Source of the DNA: an uncultured SAR86 cluster bacterium
GTDB lineage: Bacteria; Pseudomonadota; Gammaproteobacteria; Magnimaribacterales; D2472
DNA length: 43,107 nucleotides
Assembly (NCBI GenBank): GCA_902602595.1
Contig: CACKRJ010000010.1
Location: 1 to 43,107, forward strand
Direction of reading: 5' to 3'
The translations under genes were made by a program, and so were the position numbers. The first letter of the stretch is position 1. The number at the start of each line of letters is the position of its first letter. The notes beneath the pieces were generated by a model that saw only the letters and a program-made list of their open reading frames with translations, was not told the DNA's origin and made no database searches. Below, one piece after another: positions 17,434-24,996 of this stretch.

Positions 17434-18827
17434 GTTGAATTAGCTAAATATTTTAACGCTGAATCAATTCTGTTATTAACCTCATCCAAGTCAAACAATG
17501 AAAGTGTTAAGCCCAAAGATGGGGATTGGGTAGATCCCGTCATTGCGATTCTTATTGGCTGATTAAGTTTTGGAGTAGGCAAGCTTAATGCGGTTTGAGC
17601 CTCTTGCAATGCATGATCTATAGACTCTTCATTCCAAACTTCTAGGTTATTTAATTTTCTTTGTACAAATTCTAAAACAGACTCTGATCCACTTAAAAAT
17701 TTTTTTGCTGCTTTTTCATCATAAGAATCTACTTTAAAAAAATAAGGTATAAGATCTTGAGCCACTCCAAGGAGAGTTGGCTTAGAACTCCTCATGGCTT
17801 CAATAATTTTCTTACTATTTTGCTTTTGTTCTAAGTCAATCCCAACACTACTTAGAAATGGAATCAATCTATCCTTAAAATCGTTAAAAGATAGAGCTGC
17901 CAAATGATGATTATTAATCCAGTCTAACTTTGCCGAATCAAATATAGCACCAGCTTTATGTACCTCCTGAATTCTAAAATCTACAATCAAATCATCTATA
18001 TAAAAAATTTCTTTTTCGCCCTTAGACCAACCTAATCTAGCAAGCATATTGATCATAGATGATTCAAGATACCCTTGATCAAAATAATCCTGCAAGCTAG
18101 TTACAGCATTCCTCTTAGATAATCTTTTTTTATCTTGACCTAGAACCATTGGTAAGTGTGCATACTCAAGAGGCGGATAACCTAAAGCTTGTTGAATATG
18201 TATTTGCCTAGGTGTATTGCTTAAATGATCCTCTCCCCTTACTACAGTTGTAATTCCTTGACTGAAGTCATCAACAACATTGCATAAATGATATGTTGGA
18301 GATCCGTCACTTCTCAGAAGAACTAAATCATCTAATTCAGAATTTTGGAAAACCACTTCACCCCGTACCAAATCATGAAAGACTAATTCGCCATCTTTAG
18401 GTGTTTTTAACCTTAGAACTGTATTGTCAGATCTTTTTAGTCCAAGATTTCTACTTCTTCCATCATACATAGGTTTTTTACCAACTGATTCCTGCTCTTT
18501 GCGCATTTCTTCAAGCACTTCCTTTGAGCAATCACACCAATAAGCATTACCAGATTCTATTATTTTTTCTGCAGCCAACTTATATAGCTCAGATCTCTCA
18601 GATTGCCTAACAGGAGGCTCATCTGGATTGATGCCAATATCAGATAATCCTTTGAGGATATTTTTTTCAAACTCTTTCGATGATCTTTCTAAATCTGTAT
18701 CTTCTACTCTGATTAAGAACTTTCCTTTATTTTGCTTAGCATACACATAATTAAACAATGCAGTTCTAACACCTCCTATATGCAAGACTCCAGTTGGGCT
18801 AGGTGCGAATCTTGTAACTTTTGTCAT
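17430..18827 (-). CDS. gltX: Glutamyl-tRNA synthetase
   Basis: Charges tRNA-Glu with glutamate. The 465-residue protein has the class I signature APSPTGVLHIGGVRTALFNY (HIGH motif as HIGG at 16-19) and RLSKR in the KMSKS position near 240. The C-terminal anticodon domain is present, ending near the usual length of about 470. The zinc-finger-like insert keeps C98 and C100 but has S125 and N127 where the E. coli enzyme has C125 and H127, so zinc is probably not bound. It overlaps dnaQ by four bases and forms an rnhA-dnaQ-gltX run. The discriminating or non-discriminating character cannot be judged here. Confidence 0.96.
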   Translation of the reverse strand: MTKVTRFAPSPTGVLHIGGVRTALFNYVYAKQNKGKFLIRVEDTDLERSSKEFEKNILKGLSDIGINPDEPPVRQSERSELYKLAAEKIIESGNAYWCDCSKEVLEEMRKEQESVGKKPMYDGRSRNLGLKRSDNTVLRLKTPKDGELVFHDLVRGEVVFQNSELDDLVLLRSDGSPTYHLCNVVDDFSQGITTVVRGEDHLSNTPRQIHIQQALGYPPLEYAHLPMVLGQDKKRLSKRNAVTSLQDYFDQGYLESSMINMLARLGWSKGEKEIFYIDDLIVDFRIQEVHKAGAIFDSAKLDWINNHHLAALSFNDFKDRLIPFLSSVGIDLEQKQNSKKIIEAMRSSKPTLLGVAQDLIPYFFKVDSYDEKAAKKFLSGSESVLEFVQRKLNNLEVWNEESIDHALQEAQTALSLPTPKLNQPIRIAMTGSTQSPSLGLTLSLFDLDEVNNRIDSALKYLANST

Positions 18828-19522
18828 GATGAATCTCTTTTTGAATTAATCTCTGTAATTCTTTGGTCGTTGGCAAACATATCCTCTTCAGAGACCGTGA
18901 TTTTTGGAATCGGAAATTTCTTCAAATCGATGTAAAAATCATTTACATCACTTTTAGAGTTAGAGTTTATATTTGATGTCATAAATTCAAATTTGCTTTG
19001 GCCACCAGTCAAATGAATATATACATCGGCAAGAATATTTGCATCTAACAAAGCACCATGAAAGCTTCTGTCGTAGCCACTTATTTCAAATCTATTTGCA
19101 AGAGCGTCTAATGAATTGCGCTGACCAGGAAATTTATTTCTTGCCATTAGCAAAGTGTCTTCAACATCGCATATTTCTTCAAGAGCTGGATACTGAGAAG
19201 ATGCTCTCTTTAACTCAGCATTCAGGAAGCCTAAATCAAAAGCAGCATTATGAATTACTAATATGCTTCCTTCTACAAACTCCAAAAAACTCTCTGCAAT
19301 CTCTGAGAACTCAGGTTCATTTGAAAGTCGCTCAATTGAAAGACCATGAACTTTCTCTGCCTCCTCATCAATAGATCTTTGAGGGTTAAGATATGAATGA
19401 AAATGTAAATCTGTTCTTTTTCGATCTGCAAGAGCAACGGCACCTACCTCAACAATCCTGTGACCTTGCTCGACCTCCAATCCAGTTGTTTCAGTATCGA
19501 GAACAATAAGTTTTTTTGTCAT
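18824..19522 (-). CDS. dnaQ: DNA polymerase III epsilon subunit (3'-5' proofreading exonuclease)
   Basis: Proofreading subunit of the replicative polymerase core. The 232-residue protein has the DEDDh motifs: Exo I LDTETTGL with D9 and E11, Exo [13 protein letters not shown] near 93-103, and Exo [17 protein letters not shown] near 154-167. A C-terminal linker and the tail (about 190-232) would bind the alpha subunit. Its start overlaps the rnhA stop by four bases and its stop overlaps the gltX start by four, so all three are translationally coupled. In E. coli rnhA and dnaQ are divergent; here they are co-directional, the arrangement seen in other gammaproteobacteria such as Pseudomonas. Confidence 0.95.
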   Translation of the reverse strand: MTKKLIVLDTETTGLEVEQGHRIVEVGAVALADRKRTDLHFHSYLNPQRSIDEEAEKVHGLSIERLSNEPEFSEIAESFLEFVEGSILVIHNAAFDLGFLNAELKRASSQYPALEEICDVEDTLLMARNKFPGQRNSLDALANRFEISGYDRSFHGALLDANILADVYIHLTGGQSKFEFMTSNINSNSKSDVNDFYIDLKKFPIPKITVSEEDMFANDQRITEINSKRDSS

Positions 19523-19953
19523 AAGATAGAGTCTATTCCTTTATTCGCCAATAAATCTGCTGCTTCATTGCCAGCATCGCCAGAGTGGCCCTTTACCCAA
19601 TGCCATTGAACTTGATGCTGAGAAATTAAATGATCTAATTTTTGCCACAATTCTTTATTTTTAACATCTTTTTTTGAAGCAGTTCTCCAACTATTTTTTT
19701 TCCAATTTTGAATCCATTTCGTTATACCATCCATTACATATTTTGAGTCAGTAAAAAGCTCCACACTACAAGATTCTTGCAACATTGCTAAGCCTTCAAT
19801 TGCAGCTGCAAGCTCCATTTGATTATTTGTTGTATTAGCTTGTCCTCCATAAATTTCTTTTTCTGAGCTATCAAATTTAATTAAAGCCCCCCAGCCTCCT
19901 GGACCGGGGTTTCCTCTGCAGGCCCCATCTGTATAAATAATTACCTGTTTCAT
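19519..19953 (-). CDS. rnhA: Ribonuclease HI
   Basis: Degrades RNA in RNA-DNA hybrids. The 144-residue protein is full length and has the complete acidic active site: D9 in [17 protein letters not shown]47 in QMELAAA, D69 in FTDSKY and D133 in NEAADLLA, plus the helper histidine H123 in KGHSG. The basic handle with several tryptophans and lysines (about 80-99) is present. It heads the rnhA-dnaQ-gltX run and is divergent from mltD across 148 bases. No ribosome-binding site is visible before the ATG. Confidence 0.96.
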   Translation of the reverse strand: MKQVIIYTDGACRGNPGPGGWGALIKFDSSEKEIYGGQANTTNNQMELAAAIEGLAMLQESCSVELFTDSKYVMDGITKWIQNWKKNSWRTASKKDVKNKELWQKLDHLISQHQVQWHWVKGHSGDAGNEAADLLANKGIDSIL

Positions 19954-20008
19954 GAGTTAAAATATGACATTAATACTTGTGACTAATCAATATATAAAAG
20001 CTTATACT

Positions 20009-20014
20009 TATAAT
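20009..20014 (+). promoter_or_regulatory. Possible -10 box of mltD
   Basis: A consensus TATAAT lies about 88 bases before the mltD ATG in the rnhA-mltD intergenic region. It would give a leader of roughly 80 bases with no ribosome-binding site at its end. No convincing -35 is seen, and TATAAT-like strings are frequent in DNA this AT-rich. Confidence 0.3.
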
Positions 20015-20101
20015 TATATTTGGTTAATTGTAACTAATGAAGATAATCTTTTACTTACCTAGAGAAACCCAGCTAATCGAAAGCATTTAAAATTTACAAT
20101 C

Positions 20102-21553
20102 ATGAATAGATTCTTGTTAATTATTGTAATACTTGTAACTTCAAGTTGTGAATTACCCTCCATAATCCAAGCTGATCAATATATAGAGCCTATTCCACTA
20201 GAGGCATCTAAAGATATTCCTGTTTATGAAAATGTTTGGGATCGAATAAAAGATACTAGCCCGAGCGAAGAGGCTACTCTTGATAAAAAAACACTTGGAT
20301 ACTTAAATGCTTACCTTGCTAATCCTTCTCAGCTAGATAAACTCCTTGAAAAAGGAAGGTACTTTATTTTTTTTGTTCTTGAGGAATTAGATAGATACAG
20401 GCTTCCATCTGAGTTAGCGCTTCTTCCATATATTGAAAGTAACTATGACCCGTTTTCAATTTCAACGTCTGGAGCAATGGGGATATGGCAGTTTATGCCT
20501 GCAACAGCAAGAATTTATGGCCTTGAAGATACCTGGTGGTATGAGCAAAGACATGATCCCTTAGCATCTTCACAAGCGGCTGTAAGATATCTAGCTTATC
20601 TTCATAATAGATTTAATAAAAATATTGCCTATACTCTTGCAGCATATAATGGCGGTCCGACTCTTCTTGAAAAACAAATTAAACTTAATAAGAAAGCAGG
20701 CAAGCCAACTAATTATGAAAACCTCAAGCTTCCAAAACAAACTAAGGAATATGTGCCTAAATTTAAGGCAATACTTGAATTAGTTCTTAACGCTGAAAAA
20801 TATGGAATTATTCTGCCAAATTTTCCTAATAAAAAAGTTTTAGGCAGCATAGAGCTTGACGGTCAAGTTGAAATATTGGCCTTCAGTGAGTTTGCTGGTT
20901 TAAAGCCCGAATTTGTTTATAAATTAAATGCTGGATATACAAAATGGGCTTCCCCTCCTGGAAATAAAACTACCTTTAATATCCCCATTGAGTTAGAAGA
21001 AATATTAAATCTCAAAAAAGAGCAGTTCATTCAAACAAATCAAATCAATTGGGTCACACACAAGGTTTCAAAAGGAGATAGCCTGTGGAAGATAGCTGAA
21101 GAATTTGACACAGAGGTAAATATCCTGCAGAAAGTTAATTATCTAACTTCTAATGTTTTAAATTTAAATCAAGAGTTGCTAATCCCTCTAAGCAACAATC
21201 AAAACCAAACATTCATCCCATATCAAGCCCATATCATTAGTGAAGGAGATACATTATGGAATCTAGGTATTCAATATAAAATTTCTCCAGCAGAAATAGC
21301 CAAAAATAATGGCTTGAGAATGAATTCACCTCTAACAATTGGAAAAGAATTAAATATAGGAAATAAAAATATTTATAGAACAATTAATTCAAAAAAAAGG
21401 ACTATTTTATATAGTGTTAAGCAAGGGGACAGTCTTTATCGCATAGCAGATATATTTAATATTGAAATCTCAGATATTAGAAATATAAATGAATTAGAAA
21501 ACAATGAAATCAAACCTGGGCAGGTATTAAAAATCATTATTAAGGCTTTTTAA
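20102..21553 (+). CDS. mltD: Membrane-bound lytic murein transglycosylase D
   Basis: Cleaves peptidoglycan glycan strands, forming 1,6-anhydromuramyl ends. The 483-residue protein has a short lipoprotein-like leader (cysteine 16 after LVTSS, a weak lipobox). A family 1 SLT domain spans about 95-210, with LPYIESNYDPFSISTSGAMGI near 116-136 carrying the catalytic glutamate in IES, then WQFMPATARIYGL and TLAAYNGGP. Three LysM peptidoglycan-binding repeats follow, each with a GDSLW/GDTLW/GDSLY core near 327, 381 and 440. Domain order and length match MltD. It converges on oppC with a shared TTAA stop overlap. Confidence 0.93.
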   Translation: MNRFLLIIVILVTSSCELPSIIQADQYIEPIPLEASKDIPVYENVWDRIKDTSPSEEATLDKKTLGYLNAYLANPSQLDKLLEKGRYFIFFVLEELDRYRLPSELALLPYIESNYDPFSISTSGAMGIWQFMPATARIYGLEDTWWYEQRHDPLASSQAAVRYLAYLHNRFNKNIAYTLAAYNGGPTLLEKQIKLNKKAGKPTNYENLKLPKQTKEYVPKFKAILELVLNAEKYGIILPNFPNKKVLGSIELDGQVEILAFSEFAGLKPEFVYKLNAGYTKWASPPGNKTTFNIPIELEEILNLKKEQFIQTNQINWVTHKVSKGDSLWKIAEEFDTEVNILQKVNYLTSNVLNLNQELLIPLSNNQNQTFIPYQAHIISEGDTLWNLGIQYKISPAEIAKNNGLRMNSPLTIGKELNIGNKNIYRTINSKKRTILYSVKQGDSLYRIADIFNIEISDIRNINELENNEIKPGQVLKIIIKAF

Positions 21554-22401
21554 TTATCAGAAGTTTTTGGATCTAGAGCATCTCTAAGCCCGTCTCCAAA
21601 AAAATTTAATGCGAACAAGGTAATTGTGAATGTAATACCTGGATAAATAAGTAACCAACTATATTCCTCCATGGATTCAACTCCATCTTTGATAAGAGTT
21701 CCCCAGCTACTCATTGGAGGCTGAATGCCTAGCCCAAGAAAACTAAGAAATCCTTCTAAAAGCATTACTTGAGGGATAGTTAAAGTTGCGTATACAGCAA
21801 TAGGTCCTAAAATATTAGGCAATAGATGTCTCCGAAACATTGATAGATTTGAAACACCCATAGCTTGTGCTGATAAAACAAATTCTTGATTTTTCAATCC
21901 AATTACTTGTCCTCTCACTATTCTTGCCATAGTAAGCCATTCAACAGCTCCAATTGCTCCGAATAAGAGCCAAAGGTTCCTACCAAAAATTACCATTAAA
22001 AGAATTATAAAAATAATAAATGGGAGTCCATATAAAACATCAACTATTCTCATCATAATTGAGTCAACTCTTCCTCCCATATAACCGGCAACTATCCCCC
22101 AGCAAACCCCAATAATAAGAGCAACAGCAGTTGCAACAAATCCAACTAATAACGAAATACGTGCACCATACAAAATTCTACTTAACAAATCTCTTCCTAA
22201 AATATCAGTTCCTAAAAGGTGGTCTGATGATGGGGGGCTTGCACCCAAATTTAAATCTTGAAATGAATAAGAATACGGAGCTATCCATGGAGCCAATACT
22301 GCACAAATTATTAACATTATTAAAACAAAGCCGCCTAACATAGCAGCTCTATTCCTGCTTAATCTATACAAAGCATCAGACCATAAAGAATTATTTTTCA
22401 T
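21550..22401 (-). CDS. oppC: Oligopeptide ABC transporter permease OppC-like
   Basis: Inner-membrane permease of a peptide-family ABC importer, 283 residues from the chosen start. It has the N-terminal SLWSDALYRLSRNRAAMLGG region typical of OppC, about six membrane spans, and the EAA loop for ATPase contact (LSAQAMGVSNLSMFRRHLLPNILGP). The ATG at 22401 shares its A with the oppB stop (TAATG); an in-frame GTG at 22431 would extend it by ten residues into oppB but is less likely. It is the last gene of oppABC: the stop interlocks with mltD, leaving no room for oppD/oppF ATPase genes. Confidence 0.9.
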   Translation of the reverse strand: MKNNSLWSDALYRLSRNRAAMLGGFVLIMLIICAVLAPWIAPYSYSFQDLNLGASPPSSDHLLGTDILGRDLLSRILYGARISLLVGFVATAVALIIGVCWGIVAGYMGGRVDSIMMRIVDVLYGLPFIIFIILLMVIFGRNLWLLFGAIGAVEWLTMARIVRGQVIGLKNQEFVLSAQAMGVSNLSMFRRHLLPNILGPIAVYATLTIPQVMLLEGFLSFLGLGIQPPMSSWGTLIKDGVESMEEYSWLLIYPGITFTITLFALNFFGDGLRDALDPKTSDN

Positions 22402-23324
22402 TATGTATCTCTTGATCTTGGATTTAGCCACAAAGCAGCTAGATCTGACAGTAAATTAAAGAACACTATCATCGCGGAGAAAAATATTGTTGTTCCTAAG
22501 ATCATTGTGTAGTCTCGGTTAAATGCCGCTTCAACATAAAATCTTCCCAGCCCTGGAATTTGAAAAATGGTTTCAACAACAAAAGAGCCTGCAAGCAAGC
22601 CGGCAATAGCTGGTCCTAAAAATGATACAACAGGAATTAGTCCACCTTGCATAGCGTGTTTGAATACAACCATTCTTTCTGTAAGACCCTTGGCTCTAGC
22701 TGTTCTGATGAAGTCCTGATTTAAAACTTCTAACATTCCACCCCTACTCAACCTAGCAATGTAAGCTGCATATGCAAATCCTAATGTAAGAGATGGTAAA
22801 ATTTTGTCTCCGGGTAATTGACCCCAACCAGATACAGGGAGTAATTCAAGATTGATTCCAAAAATTAAAACCAATAAAGGTCCCATAAGGAATGTTGGAA
22901 CGCAAATGCCAATCATTGCAATTGCCATTGGGATAAAATCTAAAAATGTATTTCTTTTTAATGCTGCAAGTACGCCTAAAAATATTCCCATAAACAAAGC
23001 AAGTAAAATTGCATAGAAAGCTAATTCAAAAGTTACTGGTAATCCAGTAGCAATCATTTCTGTAACAGATCTTCCTGGAAATCTAAATGATGGACCTAAA
23101 TCACCCTGAACCAACCCACTCATATAATCAACATACTGCTCCCAATTAGATGCATCTAAGTTATATGCTTCATTAAGGTTCTTTAATACTTGAGGAGATA
23201 CTGCCTTATCCGCATCAAAGGGTCCTCCAGGAGCAATTTTAATTAAAAAAAAGGTTATGCTAGCAACTGCAAATAATACTGGTATAGCAAGAATAATTCT
23301 TTTAAAAAAAATTGTTATCATCAA
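22401..23324 (-). CDS. oppB: Oligopeptide ABC transporter permease OppB-like
   Basis: Partner permease of the importer, 307 residues. The N-terminal first span (IILAIPVLFAVASITFFLIKIAPGGPFD, read as MMITIFFKR plus span) and the LARLSRGGMLEVLNQDFIRTA-like EAA loop with RAKGLTERMVVFKHAM are typical of the OppB/DppB family; the late FLGPAIAGLLAGSFVVETIF segment also fits. It lies three bases after oppA and is coupled to oppC by a TAATG overlap. Expected to form the heterodimeric channel with OppC. Confidence 0.92.
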   Translation of the reverse strand: MMITIFFKRIILAIPVLFAVASITFFLIKIAPGGPFDADKAVSPQVLKNLNEAYNLDASNWEQYVDYMSGLVQGDLGPSFRFPGRSVTEMIATGLPVTFELAFYAILLALFMGIFLGVLAALKRNTFLDFIPMAIAMIGICVPTFLMGPLLVLIFGINLELLPVSGWGQLPGDKILPSLTLGFAYAAYIARLSRGGMLEVLNQDFIRTARAKGLTERMVVFKHAMQGGLIPVVSFLGPAIAGLLAGSFVVETIFQIPGLGRFYVEAAFNRDYTMILGTTIFFSAMIVFFNLLSDLAALWLNPRSRDT

Positions 23325-23327
23325 ATA

Positions 23328-24935
23328 TCAATCTCTTTCTAGATAAATAAACTTCGGATGATGGTGATCTAAGATGTGCGGATTATAACCTTTAACATCA
23401 GGTGATAATTGATAGGATCGAACATATGTATAAAGAGGAATGATTGGCATATTATCGATAAGAATCCTTTCAGCTTCTTTTAACAGTTCATATCTTTGAG
23501 TTTGGTCACTAGTTGAGTTAGCTTTTTCAACAATTGAATCATAATTAGCATCTTCCCAGCCCGTCTTATTATTTCCTCTATTAGGTCTCATAAGATCAAG
23601 GAAGGTATTTGGATCTTCATAATCTCCTATCCATCCTGCTCGCGAGACCTGAAAATCTCCTACCATCTCTCTACTCAAATATACTTTCCAATCTTGGTTT
23701 ACAAGCTCAACTTCGATACCAAGATTCTGCTGCCACATTTGTTGTATCGCTAAAGCTAATTTTCTATGATCTTCATTAGTATTAAACAAGATTTCAAGTT
23801 TAGGAAAAGGATTGCTTTCAGAGTAACCAGCATCATTTAAAAGTTCTTTAGCTAATTCAGGATCGAAAGGAATTTTGGTATCTGGTTGATATCCATTTGA
23901 ACCTGGGGGAGTAAATGAATATGCTGGAATTTGGCCACATTTGGTAACTTTTTCTACTAAAAGTTTCCTATCAATTGAAAATGCTAAAGCTTTTCTTACT
24001 CTCACGTCCTTTAAAGATGGATTATCGACATTTAATCGATAGAAATATTGACCCATATATGGATCAATTCTTAAATCAGGATTATTTTCTTCAATATAAA
24101 TTGGGCATTTTTGAGATGGTAATGTTGAGGTTAAATGTAGTTGTCCCGCTCTAAACATTCTATCTTCAGTCATTACATTAGAAACTGGATAAAAATGCAT
24201 TTCATTTAAGCTGACTTTTTCAGCATCCCAATAATTAGGATTCTTTTCTACAACAATTTTATTATTTAACTCCCAAGATTTTAATTGAAATGGTCCATTA
24301 CAAACAAAATTACCAGGCCTTGTCCATTGGCCATTTCTATCATCTATTGCGCCATGTTTTAAGACGGTTTCTTTGTGGACAGGCCATGTACTGTAATGAC
24401 TTAACATACCAATAAAAAATGGAGTTGGATTTTTTAAATTAACTTTTAAGGTATATTCATCAACTGCTTTTACACCAACCTCATCAAAATTACTCGTTAC
24501 CCCTGTATGATATTCTTCAGCGCCTTCTAGGTAATAAAGCATATCTGGATATTGAGAACCCAGGCTTGCAGTTAATATTCTCATCCAAGACCACACAAAG
24601 TCACTAGCAGTAACTGGGTCTCCATTTGACCATTTTCCATTCTTGTTTAGATTAAATATATATTCCTTGCCATCATCACTTACTGTCCATGATTCGGCTG
24701 CACCAGGAAGATTTCCACCACTATTAAGATTAGGAATTGTTAAACCTTCACACAGAGAAATTAAAACATGATGCTCAGGCACTCCTGTAACTATATGTGG
24801 ATCGATTCCTTGAGGCTCTGATCCATTTCCAAAATGGAATACTCCTGTCTCAATGGAAGAATCAACTGGTGAAATAGATTTGCCACAGCCAAACAAGACA
24901 AGTGCAAATAAGAGAAAAAAGTGTTTAATTTTCAT
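23328..24935 (-). CDS. oppA: Peptide-binding lipoprotein OppA-like
   Basis: Family 5 solute-binding protein, 535 residues, anchored in the periplasm as a lipoprotein. The leader MKIKHFFLLFALVLFGCGKS has a good lipobox (LFGC, cysteine 17). The mature protein follows E. coli OppA closely: NGSEPQGIDPHIVTGVPE near 36-53, LKNPTPFFIGMLSHYSTWPV near 160, NGPFQLKSWELN near 215, KALAFSIDRKLLVEKV near 314, and FQVSRAGWIGDYEDPNTF near 435. It should deliver short peptides to OppB/OppC. The upstream gap to the TonB receptor is 61 bases and contains that receptor's terminator. No ribosome-binding site precedes the ATG. Confidence 0.93.
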   Translation of the reverse strand: MKIKHFFLLFALVLFGCGKSISPVDSSIETGVFHFGNGSEPQGIDPHIVTGVPEHHVLISLCEGLTIPNLNSGGNLPGAAESWTVSDDGKEYIFNLNKNGKWSNGDPVTASDFVWSWMRILTASLGSQYPDMLYYLEGAEEYHTGVTSNFDEVGVKAVDEYTLKVNLKNPTPFFIGMLSHYSTWPVHKETVLKHGAIDDRNGQWTRPGNFVCNGPFQLKSWELNNKIVVEKNPNYWDAEKVSLNEMHFYPVSNVMTEDRMFRAGQLHLTSTLPSQKCPIYIEENNPDLRIDPYMGQYFYRLNVDNPSLKDVRVRKALAFSIDRKLLVEKVTKCGQIPAYSFTPPGSNGYQPDTKIPFDPELAKELLNDAGYSESNPFPKLEILFNTNEDHRKLALAIQQMWQQNLGIEVELVNQDWKVYLSREMVGDFQVSRAGWIGDYEDPNTFLDLMRPNRGNNKTGWEDANYDSIVEKANSTSDQTQRYELLKEAERILIDNMPIIPLYTYVRSYQLSPDVKGYNPHILDHHHPKFIYLERD

Positions 24936-24941
24936 GCAAGT

Positions 24942-24947
24942 ATTATA
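24942..24947 (-). promoter_or_regulatory. Candidate oppA -10 box, leaderless layout
   Basis: On the minus strand a perfect TATAAT ends six bases before the oppA ATG (24935) and follows the T-run of the receptor terminator. Transcription would begin at about the A of the ATG, giving a leaderless message; there is no ribosome-binding site. A weak TTTACC inside the terminator loop is the nearest -35-like string, at a short 15-base spacing. Confidence 0.4.
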
Positions 24948-24952
24948 TATAA

Positions 24953-24978
24953 AAAAAAGGCCGGTAAACCGGCCTTTT
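24953..24978 (-). terminator. Rho-independent terminator of second TonB receptor (bidirectional)
   Basis: GGCCGG and CCGGCC flank a TAAA loop (24959-24974), with an eight-A tract on the left and four T on the right. On the minus strand this is a GC-rich stem followed by a long T run, 18 bases after the receptor stop. Confidence 0.9.
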
Positions 24979-24996
24979 AATTAGATTATGCTGTTT

